Shown here one piece after another: positions 16,199 through 24,424 of a DNA stretch of 64,000 bases (position 1 is the stretch's first letter; every line of letters starts with the position of its first letter). Made by a program: the position numbers and the translations under genes. The notes under the pieces are model-generated. The model was not told the origin of the DNA. It saw only the letters and a list, made by a program, of their open reading frames with translations, and did not search any database. Where the stretch lies: assembly GCA_966211335.1 (NCBI GenBank), contig CBIHNF010000001.1, forward strand, positions 1,612,001-1,676,000. The letters run 5' to 3'. This DNA comes from JAPWJZ01 sp966211335 (lineage in GTDB: Bacteria; Pseudomonadota; Alphaproteobacteria; Micavibrionales; UBA2020).

Positions 16199-17659
16199 AT
16201 GCTCAATAAAGCAAACAACATCGAGAACGAATTCAACAGAAAAGCTGACCAGCCGGAAGAGTCTGCCGCTGACCAGCAAAGCCGCCGTTCGCGTGCGCGC
16301 GGCAAGGTCGTCGATTTCGCGGATGCGGATCCCGAGACCAAGGCCGAGATGGAAAAGATCATGGAGCCGATCGATCGCAACCCCGATAGTTTCGAAGCGA
16401 TCATCAGCTACGGTCACCCGCCGCTCGCCAACCTCGGCAAGATCGCCAACGACATGATCAAGATGCAAGGCCGCTTCAACGAGCAGGTCAACGTCATGGC
16501 AGGCGCTCTCGGCCAGCTGGAAACCGGCCTGAAAGGCCTCAACTTCGACAAGTTCGGCGAAGCCACGCAGAAACTGCTGAAAGGCATGGTCGGCGGCGGC
16601 GTCAAGGGCGTCAAAGGCGTGACCAAATTCACGAAAGACCTCTGGGACGGCCTGACCGGCAAAGCCGCGAAACGCACCGAAGACGAAAAACTCGTCAAGG
16701 AAATGCAGGACGCGCTGCCGGAAATGCTGTTCGAGATGATCAAGCTCGTCGACAACATCTCCAAAACCGAAATCGGCATTAAAGAAGTCATGAAGGAAGC
16801 TGAAAAACTCGGCATCGCCCGCGTTGAAGCGACCCGCGAGATTTCGCTGTACCTCGGCGCGTCGAAAGAAGTCCTCCGCCGCTACAACGAGGAATACATC
16901 CCCGAAGCGAACGCGGAATTCGAGAAATCGAACGATCCCGAAGACGAACTGTTCCTGAAAGACGTGATGAAGCGCAAAGAAGACTTCATTGACCGTATCA
17001 CGGTTCTCGAAGGCTCGCGCGCCCAGTCGGTCATCGCGGCCCAGCAGCTCCGCCAGATGATGGAGACGATGGAAGACCAGCGCAAAAAAATCCAGGACAT
17101 CATGTACAACAGCCAGAACGAGTGGAAAGCCATGCTTGCAGCCGCAGGTATCGCCGGTTCCTCGCTCAAAGCTGCGCAGACCATCCAGAAAGCGGATGCG
17201 TTCGGCGACAAGATGCACGACCAGACGATGAAGATGATCGAGGAAGCGCACACCATGACGCAGAACTCGAAAGCCCGCGGCACGATCGACCCGCAGAAAC
17301 TTATCGACGCGTCCGACCGCCTGCAGAAACTTATCGAGCGCGAGAACGACGACCGCGAAAAACGCCTCAAGCAGCTGGAAGCAACCGCCCAGCAGCTGCG
17401 CGGCGCGACCGACAAGCTCATCGAAGCCGCAGACAGCTCCAACGCTGCCCGCATGCTCGAAGCCGTCAAGTCTGCCGAGCAGGAAGCGAAAGAAGCGCGC
17501 GCCCAAGTGGAAGCGAAACAGCCGACCAACGACAACAAGACCGTCGACAAGACGCCTGCTGCCGTTGATCCGCAGCCGCAAGCCGCCGCGAAAACGGAAG
17601 ACGATGTGGCTGACAAGCCCAGCCGCCGTCCGGCCCGCAAAAACGGCCCGAACCCGTAA
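16199..17659 (+). CDS. TelA-like (toxic-anion-resistance family) coiled-coil protein
   Basis: The 486-residue protein is almost wholly helical and charged. Its central half has the pattern of the TelA family (PF05816): LPEMLFEMIKLVDNISKTEIG, then a region with a pair-wise helix repeat leading to ITVLEGSRAQSVIAAQQLRQ (about residues 269-288) and IQDIMYNSQNEWKAMLAAAGIA (about 300-320), the block in which TelA proteins have an aromatic Trp-Lys before a hydrophobic helix. N- and C-terminal tails are polar and probably disordered. TelA was named for tellurite resistance, but family members are better described as stress or envelope factors of unknown mechanism. No ter genes are nearby. The family call is by eye and moderately secure. 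Confidence 0.65.
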   Translation: MLNKANNIENEFNRKADQPEESAADQQSRRSRARGKVVDFADADPETKAEMEKIMEPIDRNPDSFEAIISYGHPPLANLGKIANDMIKMQGRFNEQVNVMAGALGQLETGLKGLNFDKFGEATQKLLKGMVGGGVKGVKGVTKFTKDLWDGLTGKAAKRTEDEKLVKEMQDALPEMLFEMIKLVDNISKTEIGIKEVMKEAEKLGIARVEATREISLYLGASKEVLRRYNEEYIPEANAEFEKSNDPEDELFLKDVMKRKEDFIDRITVLEGSRAQSVIAAQQLRQMMETMEDQRKKIQDIMYNSQNEWKAMLAAAGIAGSSLKAAQTIQKADAFGDKMHDQTMKMIEEAHTMTQNSKARGTIDPQKLIDASDRLQKLIERENDDREKRLKQLEATAQQLRGATDKLIEAADSSNAARMLEAVKSAEQEAKEARAQVEAKQPTNDNKTVDKTPAAVDPQPQAAAKTEDDVADKPSRRPARKNGPNP

Positions 17660-17668
17660 GAACAATGA

Positions 17669-17702
17669 AGCCGGCGCATCACTTCGGTGCGCCGGCTTTT
17701 TT
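17669..17702 (+). terminator. Rho-independent terminator after the TelA-like gene
   Basis: A 10-bp stem AGCCGGCGCA / TGCGCCGGCT (17669-17678 and 17688-17697) with a 9-nt loop is followed by six T. It separates the first gene from the next two, so the latter may have their own start or depend on partial readthrough. Confidence 0.85.
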
Positions 17703-17749
17703 GCAACTTCGTCAATGCTTTATGAATAGTTAAACAGGTGTGGTAGAAA

Positions 17750-19207
17750 ATGTCGTTATTCGGTGGAAAAAAGAAGCCTGAAGTCGTTGCCGAACCGCCC
17801 AAGAAGGAAAACGCTTCCTGGGACGACCAGATGGCTGCCGCCCTGCCGCAGAAGTCGACCTATTTTGACTCGATGCGCACGACCGCCTTCGTCAACCACA
17901 ACCTTGTCGAAAACTACATGGAATTCTGGGCCGCCATCAAGGTGGACAACCGCAACGACCAGTGGCGCGTCATGCACTACATGGTCTACGACCTCGACAA
18001 GCGCGACGGCAAATTTGTCTCCGAACAGGTGACGAAACAGGACGTCTCCTTCCCCGAAGCGGTCGCGCAGATTTCCCGCGCGGAGTACACCGCCAGCAAG
18101 CTGATGACCCACGTCGATTTCGACGTCGAAAAACAATACCCCGCTGCGCGCTACCCTGAAATGAAGGTCCACTTCTACGACCTGCCGCATTTTAAAGAAG
18201 CCGCCAATACCGAAGGCATCGCCTTTGACGAATTCGGCCAGCCGTACCGCCGCATCGAAGGCAAGATTTTCGCCAATGCGACCTTCAAGCGCTCCGAAGT
18301 CGGCGCGACGATCCTCGCCGCCGAACAGGCACGCGATAACCCGGCCGTTCAGGCGAAAATCGAAGGCGGCATTTTGTCCGACCTTTTCGCGACGGCTTCC
18401 GACCGTTCCGCCGGCTTCAACAACATCCTGAAAGTCGCTGAATCCCTCTCCATCATGGACCAGTTCGCGTCCCAGGTTGGCAGCTTCTACCTTGCCATCC
18501 AGAAGGCCGTGAAACTCACCGACGGCTTCGACAAGATCGAAGGCCTGTCGCCGGATGAAAAGACCGAAGCGCTGCGCCTTGCCCAGCAGGGCGTGCCGGG
18601 CGGTACCACGGAAGCCAATGCCTTCCGCAAAATCCTCGACGGCGTCATTCCGCAAATGAACCAGACGCTGGATTCCGCCAAGGCCATCGGCGTGCATGTC
18701 GAGCCGTTCCAGAAATTCACCGCCGAGTGCGAGCTTTACACCAACCTGCTGTTCGCGTCGCAAAACCTGGCCAAACTCGAGCGCGGCTTTGTTTCCGCCA
18801 ACAACAGCGACACCAGCCTCATCACGCAGATCCGTGAATCGGTTGACAGGGCGCAGCGCAAGTTCAATGACCTTGGCGGCACGCAAGACCAGATGGACAA
18901 GCTGAAAGCCTGGGTCGCCAACCCGAAAAAAGACCCGGTGCCTGCTTGGGTGCCTGGTTTCCTGACCCGCTATTACGGCGCGCGCGCCAAGATCATGGGC
19001 AAGGTCGCCGAACGCAAGGCTGGCGTTTCCACCGTCAACACCATGTCGACGCAAGTGAAGCCGCCCGTGACGGACGAATTCAACCAGACGGCGATTGCCG
19101 CGCAGCCGGCAACGGCCACGGGTTCGCCGACGCCGGTGAAGCCCGCCGATGAAACGCCCGCCAACTTCGACAAATTCAAGAAAATTCTTGATGTGCCGAA
19201 ACCGTGA
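17750..19207 (+). CDS. Hypothetical protein of the TelA-like unit, paralogue of the next gene
   Basis: The 485-residue protein is not recognised. It starts MSLFGGKKKPEVV, a short Lys-rich N-terminus shared in style with the next protein. Residues 30-180 look like a folded alpha/beta domain containing EFWAAIKVDN and the block AANTEGIAFDEFGQPYRR. Residues 185-380 are mainly helical (LAQQGVPGG, QMNQTLDSAKAIG, RESVDRAQRKFNDLGG). The C-terminus is Pro/Ala/Thr-rich and disordered. There is no signal peptide or membrane segment, so it is probably cytoplasmic. It lies 90 bp after the TelA-like gene and 37 bp before its apparent paralogue. Function unknown. Confidence 0.75.
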   Translation: MSLFGGKKKPEVVAEPPKKENASWDDQMAAALPQKSTYFDSMRTTAFVNHNLVENYMEFWAAIKVDNRNDQWRVMHYMVYDLDKRDGKFVSEQVTKQDVSFPEAVAQISRAEYTASKLMTHVDFDVEKQYPAARYPEMKVHFYDLPHFKEAANTEGIAFDEFGQPYRRIEGKIFANATFKRSEVGATILAAEQARDNPAVQAKIEGGILSDLFATASDRSAGFNNILKVAESLSIMDQFASQVGSFYLAIQKAVKLTDGFDKIEGLSPDEKTEALRLAQQGVPGGTTEANAFRKILDGVIPQMNQTLDSAKAIGVHVEPFQKFTAECELYTNLLFASQNLAKLERGFVSANNSDTSLITQIRESVDRAQRKFNDLGGTQDQMDKLKAWVANPKKDPVPAWVPGFLTRYYGARAKIMGKVAERKAGVSTVNTMSTQVKPPVTDEFNQTAIAAQPATATGSPTPVKPADETPANFDKFKKILDVPKP

Positions 19208-19244
19208 TATAACTCCGCCTTTACTACGGCGTTAAGGAAGCATC

Positions 19245-20552
19245 ATGGGACTGTTCGATATTTTCGGCAAAAAGAAGCGCGACGAAGCTTACATGAAGCA
19301 GGAACGCCGCGTGCCCGAAGGCATGGAAGGCATTCCGGAAGGCGACGGCCGCTGGATGGTCTCGCAGGAATTCTGCATCGAAAAAAACAAGAACGTCCGT
19401 TTCTATTACGCCGTGTCGCCGGATTTGACGCGCGCCGTCGACGCGCCGCCGGCCTGGAACATCAGCAAGGTCCAGTATGACCTGAAATACCAGGACAGCG
19501 TTGACCATTGGGTCATCGAAACCACCGAAAGCCCGCTCCGTGTCGTGAAAGCCCTGCGCGAGTTCGAGCGCCGCTTCCATGAAGACGAGGAATTCACCTT
19601 CGTCGAAGGTCATCGCTCCACCTACCGCGCCTTTGCCAATGCCCATGGCATCCATTTCGATGACAAAGGCCGCGTCATGGAAGTGACGCAGGAGACGCGC
19701 TTTGATAAGGGCGTCTTCCTCAACCGCGAAAGCCTCGATGCGCTGTTCCACGGCGCCGCCAAGCCGCCCGCGCTCGACACCTGGGAAGAAATTTACCGCC
19801 AGCTGGTCGACAAATGGCCGACAAACTGGACGGTGACGGAAACCGTCATCCTGCCGCCGAAAGTCCTCGACCCCGAAGCGGAAGCGCAGCCTGACGCCGC
19901 CGAAAAGGGAGAAGCTGTCGCCGAAGCAGCGCCGAAGCCTGCAGTTGATGCGCCGGCGGTTGAAGAGGCTGCCGCCGAAACGCCCGCAGAGCCGCTGCCG
20001 CCTCAAACGCAGACGATCATCCGTCCTGTGACCCTCGACGATGTGACGAGCAACAAGAATTACGGCGCGTTTGCGCAGGTCGCGCAGTTCGTTATCAACA
20101 GCGCCAAGAACCTTGAAAAAGATTTTGTCCTGAAGCCGGGCATTTCACCGCTGACGCAATTGAACGTCCTGCAACACCGCATCACACCCGGTTTTGACGC
20201 AGATGCGGACAAGCTGGCAAAACGCCTTGTCGATGTCTCCATCCTCGTCGGCATGCTGCGCGCAGGCGTTGCGCTGTATGGCGAGACGCTGGGCAAGGGC
20301 AATTTTGCGCCGGAGGGTCTGCGCAAGCTGTCCGTCCTCGGCGATGCGACGGCTGAATTTGCGACCAAGCACCTCGGCGTGCCGGAACAGGACGCCAAGA
20401 AAATCTCCGATGTTATCACAAGGGGTCCCGATCCCTTCGGCCCGCTGCTCCCCTTGGAAAAAATCTTCGCCGCCAACCCTCCGCCGGCCGTCACCCCCGC
20501 ACCAAAAGTTCATCCCGGCGTCGCGCCGAAGGGTAAGAGTTTCGCGCCGTAA
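19245..20552 (+). CDS. Hypothetical protein of the TelA-like unit, paralogue of the previous gene
   Basis: The 435-residue protein is not recognised. It begins MGLFDIFGKKKRDEAY, close in style to the preceding protein, and residues 60-170 contain FANAHGIHFDDKGRVMEVTQ, aligning with the NTEGIAFDEFG block of that protein. A Glu/Ala/Pro-rich linker (about 205-255) divides it from a helical C-terminal domain (about 265-400: FAQVAQFVINSAKNLEKDF, LAKRLVDVSILVGMLRAGVA). No signal peptide or membrane helix. A good ribosome binding site AAGGAAG precedes the ATG, and a strong terminator follows, closing the unit. Confidence 0.75.
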   Translation: MGLFDIFGKKKRDEAYMKQERRVPEGMEGIPEGDGRWMVSQEFCIEKNKNVRFYYAVSPDLTRAVDAPPAWNISKVQYDLKYQDSVDHWVIETTESPLRVVKALREFERRFHEDEEFTFVEGHRSTYRAFANAHGIHFDDKGRVMEVTQETRFDKGVFLNRESLDALFHGAAKPPALDTWEEIYRQLVDKWPTNWTVTETVILPPKVLDPEAEAQPDAAEKGEAVAEAAPKPAVDAPAVEEAAAETPAEPLPPQTQTIIRPVTLDDVTSNKNYGAFAQVAQFVINSAKNLEKDFVLKPGISPLTQLNVLQHRITPGFDADADKLAKRLVDVSILVGMLRAGVALYGETLGKGNFAPEGLRKLSVLGDATAEFATKHLGVPEQDAKKISDVITRGPDPFGPLLPLEKIFAANPPPAVTPAPKVHPGVAPKGKSFAP

Positions 20553-20567
20553 CGGCTCCACGAAATA

Positions 20568-20602
20568 ATAAAAAACGCCGCAATTTCTTGCGGCGTTTTT
20601 TA
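20568..20602. terminator. Bidirectional terminator between the TelA-like unit and the ALDH gene
   Basis: The stem CGCCGCAA / TTGCGGCG (20576-20583 and 20588-20595, loop TTTC) is bounded by an A-run on the left and a T-run on the right, so it serves both converging transcripts. Confidence 0.9.
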
Positions 20603-20620
20603 TTGGCTTGTTAGCCGGGT

Positions 20621-23026
20621 TTATTCGCCGTAGGGCACCCAGATATTCTTGATCTCGGTTGCGTGGCGGAGGAAGACTTCGCCTTCGGCCTGTTCGCGGT
20701 CGAACCAGTTGCGCTGCAGGCCATTGTTGACCCAGGTGCGCTTGAGGTTGCCGGTGGAGGCTTTTTCGACCGATGCAGAGCCTGCGGTGTCGGAGCCGAA
20801 ATACCAGATAGCGTCGACTTCGTCGTGTTCCGCGAGCGTCTTGGTCAGCTCCTTGCGGTTACCGGTGACAATGTTGATGGAACCGGCGACAACGTCCGAC
20901 GTATCAAAAATCTGGTAGAAGTCGGTTGCCAGCAGCGGATACTTTTCGGACGGGATGATGACCGTGCGGTTGCCCATCGCCATCGCGGGAGCGAAGAGCG
21001 ACACGAAGCCCAGCAGCGGGTTTTCGTCCGGGCAGACAATGCCGAGGACGCCGACGGATTCCTTCATCGCGACGGAAATCAGGCGGGCAGGGGGTGTATG
21101 CACCTGACCATCGTATTTATCCGCCCAGGCGCCATAGGTGAAGAGGCGGCGGATGGATTCATCGACTTCTTTCTCGGCCGTCGCGGGCGTTGCGCCCGTC
21201 AGCTGCACAAGGCGCTTTTTGAATTCGTCCTTGCGGGCGGAAAGGTTTTCGGCGATGTAGTACAAAATCTGCGCGCGGGTATGGTGCGCGGATTTGCTCC
21301 AGCCTTCGGCCTTCTTGGCGGCTTCGACGGCGTTGCGGATATCCTTGCGGTTACCCTCGCCAACCTGTCCCGCCAGTTTGCCCTTGGCATCGGTAATGGA
21401 GAAGCTGTACGCACCATCCGGCCGCGCCTGCTTGCCGCCAATGTAGAGCTTTGCCGTGCGGTCGATATTGGCGATGCCTTCAACGGCAGGCGCTTCATGC
21501 TTCAGCGCGCTGTAGGTGGTTTTGCTGTCTTTGTACGCGGGCAGATTTTTGAGGTATTTCGGCTTCAGGTAGGCATACATGCCTTCCTTGCCGCCCTCGC
21601 GGCCGAAGCCGGATTCACGATAGCCGCCGAAGCCGCAGGCAGCGTCGAACATATTGGTCGAGTTGATCCAGACAACACCGGCCTTCAGCTTCGGCGCGAT
21701 ATCAAGCGCGAGGTTGATGTTTTCCGACCAGATGCTGGCGGCAAGGCCGTAGCGGGAGTTGTTGGCCAGCAGCACGGCCTCTTCCGGCGTGCGGAAGGTC
21801 ATGACGGAAACGACGGGGCCAAAAATTTCGACCTCCGCGACGGTCGACGCTGGCTGCACGTTCAGCAGCATCGTCGGCGGGTAGAAGCAGCCTTTGGTGG
21901 GGCAGGCGTTCTTGCCGGGCTGGACAAGCTTCGCGCCTTCCTTGACGCCCTGTTTCACAAGGCGGTCGATTTTCTGGTACTGCTCGTCCGATGCAAGCGC
22001 GCCCATGTCGATGGCTTTGTCGAGGGGGGAGCCGACGCGCAGGTTTTCCATGCGCTTCGTCAGCTTCTTGATCATCTCATCGGCAATACCTTCCTGCAGC
22101 AGCAGGCGGGAGCCCGCGCAGCAGACTTCGCCCTGGTTCAGCCAGATGCCGTCAACCACGCCTTCAACGGCGCTGTCGAGGTCCGCATTTTCAAAGACGA
22201 TGGTGGGGGATTTGCCGCCGAGTTCCAGCGTCAGCGATTTGCCGCTGCCGGCCGTCGCTTCGCGGATGATGCGGCCGACATCGGTCGAGCCGGTGAAGGC
22301 GATTTTGGCGATGCCGGGGTGCTTGGTGATTTCTGCGCCGGTGGAGCCGTCACCCTGCACAATATTAATGACGCCGGCGGGGATGCCAGCTTCAATGCAA
22401 AGTTCCGCAAATAGCGCGGCCGACAGAGGCGTGAATTCGGCGGGCTTCAGCACAACGGTGTTACCAGCGGCGAGGGCCGGCGCGATTTTCCACGCCAGCA
22501 TCAGGAAGGGGAAGTTCCAGGGGATGACTTGGCCGACGACGCCGCAGGCTTCATAGCCCGGGAATTCGGTATCCAAAATCTGCGCCCAGCCGGCATGGTG
22601 GTAGAAGTGGCGGGCGGCGAGGGAGACGTCGATATCGCGCGTTTCGCGGATGGGCTTGCCGTTATCGAGGCATTCAATGACGGCGAGCAGGCGGGAATTT
22701 TTCTGGATCAGGCGGGCGAGGGCGTAGAGGCATTTCGCACGGCCGTGGCCATCAAGTGCCTGCCATTTTTTGAGCGCGGTCTGCGCGGCCTTCACCGCGG
22801 CGTCGACATCCGCTTTCGAGCCGACGAAAACCTTGGCGAGGATTTCTTCCGTTGCGGGGTTTGTCGTGGCGAAGGACTTGCCTTTGGCAGGTTTCACCCA
22901 TTTGCCGTTGATGAAATGGCCAAAGCTGCGGCCGTGGCTTTCCAGCCAGGCCTGCGCCGTCTTGTCGCTCTCCGGCGCGGGGCCGTATTCCATGGTGTCA
23001 AAAATTTCTGCGATTTTTGCGGACAT
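20621..23026 (-). CDS. Two-domain ALDH16-type aldehyde dehydrogenase
   Basis: The 801-residue protein has a complete aldehyde dehydrogenase domain (about 30-500): FINGKWVKP, PWNFPFLMLAWKIAPALAAGN, FTGSTDVGR, the general-base Glu in LTLELGGKSP (near 268) and the nucleophile in NQGEVCCAG (near 301). It is followed by a second, degenerate ALDH domain (about 530-801) without a catalytic Cys motif. This length and architecture is that of ALDH16; bacterial members keep the catalytic Cys while the mammalian one has lost it. It oxidises an aldehyde with NAD. The ATG at 23026 follows AGGAG. Encoded with deoC, whose product is acetaldehyde, so acetaldehyde oxidation is the likely role (inference). Confidence 0.9.
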   Translation of the reverse strand: MSAKIAEIFDTMEYGPAPESDKTAQAWLESHGRSFGHFINGKWVKPAKGKSFATTNPATEEILAKVFVGSKADVDAAVKAAQTALKKWQALDGHGRAKCLYALARLIQKNSRLLAVIECLDNGKPIRETRDIDVSLAARHFYHHAGWAQILDTEFPGYEACGVVGQVIPWNFPFLMLAWKIAPALAAGNTVVLKPAEFTPLSAALFAELCIEAGIPAGVINIVQGDGSTGAEITKHPGIAKIAFTGSTDVGRIIREATAGSGKSLTLELGGKSPTIVFENADLDSAVEGVVDGIWLNQGEVCCAGSRLLLQEGIADEMIKKLTKRMENLRVGSPLDKAIDMGALASDEQYQKIDRLVKQGVKEGAKLVQPGKNACPTKGCFYPPTMLLNVQPASTVAEVEIFGPVVSVMTFRTPEEAVLLANNSRYGLAASIWSENINLALDIAPKLKAGVVWINSTNMFDAACGFGGYRESGFGREGGKEGMYAYLKPKYLKNLPAYKDSKTTYSALKHEAPAVEGIANIDRTAKLYIGGKQARPDGAYSFSITDAKGKLAGQVGEGNRKDIRNAVEAAKKAEGWSKSAHHTRAQILYYIAENLSARKDEFKKRLVQLTGATPATAEKEVDESIRRLFTYGAWADKYDGQVHTPPARLISVAMKESVGVLGIVCPDENPLLGFVSLFAPAMAMGNRTVIIPSEKYPLLATDFYQIFDTSDVVAGSINIVTGNRKELTKTLAEHDEVDAIWYFGSDTAGSASVEKASTGNLKRTWVNNGLQRNWFDREQAEGEVFLRHATEIKNIWVPYGE

Positions 23027-23028
23027 TA

Positions 23029-23223
23029 TTATTTGCTCCTCTTGGGGCGGGTAAATCTCGTCACGATAAAGGGTGTGCCTTCGCAAGGGTCGTCCTTGCC
23101 ATGTTTCGCTTCCGCGTCGATGAAGGCCTGCCGCGCTTTTTCCCAGTTGGGGTCGGCGGCGCGGGCGGCTTTGAGTTTTTTCAAGGTGGCTTCAGCGTTG
23201 AAATCGTCCTTCTTGCGCGCCAT
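23029..23223 (-). CDS. Small basic hypothetical protein between deoC and ALDH
   Basis: The 64-residue protein MARKKDDFNAEATLKKLKAA... is highly charged, starts helical and ends in a basic segment (VTRFTRPKRSK). It is not recognised. Its start is two bases after the deoC stop and its stop two bases before the ALDH start, so it is tightly packed within the operon and probably translated by coupling. The even codon use and exact packing argue for a real gene. Confidence 0.65.
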   Translation of the reverse strand: MARKKDDFNAEATLKKLKAARAADPNWEKARQAFIDAEAKHGKDDPCEGTPFIVTRFTRPKRSK

Positions 23224-23225
23224 GA

Positions 23226-24269
23226 TCAGCCTACCGGATGACGGTTGTTGGCCGAGTAGCGGCCGGTGAGGTAATGCTCCAGCTGGCGCTCGATATCGGC
23301 GAGCAATGATGACGCGCCGACGCGGAACAGGTCAGGCTGCAGCCATTCGTTGCCGAGTTCTTCCTTCATAATGAACTGGTAGTTCATGACGTCTTTGGCA
23401 TGGGCGATGCCGCCGGCAGGTTTGTAGCCGATTTTGTAACCGGTCTGCTCTTCAAACGCGCGGATCATGCGGATCATGACCATGGTGACGTTAAGATTAG
23501 CGTTGACCGCTTCCTTGCCGGTCGAGGTCTTGATGAAGTCTGAACCCGCCATCATCGCGACCATGGAGGCTTTCGCGACGTTGCGCATGGTGGCCAGCTC
23601 GCCGGTGGCAAGAATGGATTTCAGGTGCGCCTCGCCGCAGGCTTCGCGCATCTGTTTCACTTCGTCATACAGCGCCTGCCAGTTGCCGGTCAGCACATGG
23701 CCGCGGGTGATGACAATATCGATCTCTTTCGCGCCGGCCGCCACGGACTCGCGGATTTCGGCAAGGCGCTGTTTCAGCGGCGACAGGCCGTGCGGGAAGC
23801 CTGCTGCCACGGCGGCGACTGGGATGTTCGTGCCTTCCAGCTCCTTCACCGCGGTCGGTACCATTTCATGGTAAACGCAGATGGCGCCGGTGGTCAGCTT
23901 CAGGCTTTCAATTTTGAGGCCTTCGACGAGGTCATCGCGCAGCGGCTTCTTTGCCTTGGCGCAGAGGCGCTTGACGCGGCCCGGGGTGTCGTCACCCGAA
24001 AGGGTCGTAAGATCCATGCAGGAAATCGCTTTCAGCAGCCAGGCGGCCTGCCATTCCTTCTTGACCGTGCGGCGGCCGAGGAGGGTGGTGGTGCGGCGCT
24101 CGACAGCGGACAAATTGACGTTCAAACCGTCGATCCAGTCGAGGTTCAAATCCGTGCCGGGGTTGCGGGCATGGGCGTGGCCTTTATTGGCGGGGGTCGG
24201 CAATTTCATAGGGAGATTGCTGACCGGGGTCATCGTGCCCGTGGTCATCTGCGGATGCGGTTGCGCCAT
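23226..24269 (-). CDS. deoC: Deoxyribose-phosphate aldolase DeoC (long form)
   Basis: DeoC cleaves 2-deoxyribose-5-phosphate to glyceraldehyde-3-phosphate and acetaldehyde in deoxynucleoside catabolism. The 347-residue protein shows the class I aldolase barrel: VYHEMVPTAVKELEG, VAAGFPHG, AAGAKEIDIVITRG, LKSILATGEL, the Schiff-base Lys in GSDFIKTSTGKEAVNAN, and the second active-site Lys in YKPAGGI. About 70 residues precede the barrel, which makes it longer than the E. coli type (259) and like the long form seen in animals and many alphaproteobacteria. The ATG at 24269 follows GAGGAG. It heads the deoC / small protein / ALDH operon. Confidence 0.93.
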   Translation of the reverse strand: MAQPHPQMTTGTMTPVSNLPMKLPTPANKGHAHARNPGTDLNLDWIDGLNVNLSAVERRTTTLLGRRTVKKEWQAAWLLKAISCMDLTTLSGDDTPGRVKRLCAKAKKPLRDDLVEGLKIESLKLTTGAICVYHEMVPTAVKELEGTNIPVAAVAAGFPHGLSPLKQRLAEIRESVAAGAKEIDIVITRGHVLTGNWQALYDEVKQMREACGEAHLKSILATGELATMRNVAKASMVAMMAGSDFIKTSTGKEAVNANLNVTMVMIRMIRAFEEQTGYKIGYKPAGGIAHAKDVMNYQFIMKEELGNEWLQPDLFRVGASSLLADIERQLEHYLTGRYSANNRHPVG

Positions 24270-24308
24270 GGCTGGCTCCTCGTCGCTGGAATATGAAATA
24301 ATGCTTGT

Positions 24309-24337
24309 AAACTACACCGGAAGCGGGTTATGCACAA
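24309..24337 (-). promoter_or_regulatory. Candidate deoC promoter
   Basis: On the minus strand TTGTGC (24332-24337) and TAGTTT (24309-24314) are 17 bp apart, about 40 bp upstream of the deoC ATG. The match is partial. The region is shared with the divergent helicase gene. Confidence 0.4.
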
Positions 24338-24397
24338 TGTATTCGGAACATAAAAGATACGAAATTATCCGACATCCGGCAGAGAAATCGCCACATT

Positions 24398-24424
24398 ATG
24401 GAATTCAAAAACGATGGAATTTAA
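24398..24424 (+). other. Short overlapping upstream reading frame before the helicase gene
   Basis: An ATG at 24398 opens an eight-codon frame (MEFKNDGI, stop TAA at 24422-24424) that overlaps the helicase start at 24414 in another frame. The 16 bases from 24398 are an imperfect direct repeat of the 16 from 24414 (ATGGAATTCAAAAACG against ATGGAATTTAAAGACC), so the start region was probably duplicated. Whether it is translated is unknown. Confidence 0.35.

Noticed and set aside
16199..17659. Tellurite resistance operon
   Set aside because: Only a TelA-like protein is present; none of terB, terC, terD, terE or tehA/tehB-type genes occurs in the neighbourhood, so the resistance label is not justified.
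16181..22414. Long reverse frames across the TelA-like unit and the ALDH gene
   Set aside because: The frames opposite 16199-17659, 17750-19207 and 20621-23026 have low-complexity Phe/Arg/Val-rich translations, and the opposite strand has ribosome sites and terminators in the right places.
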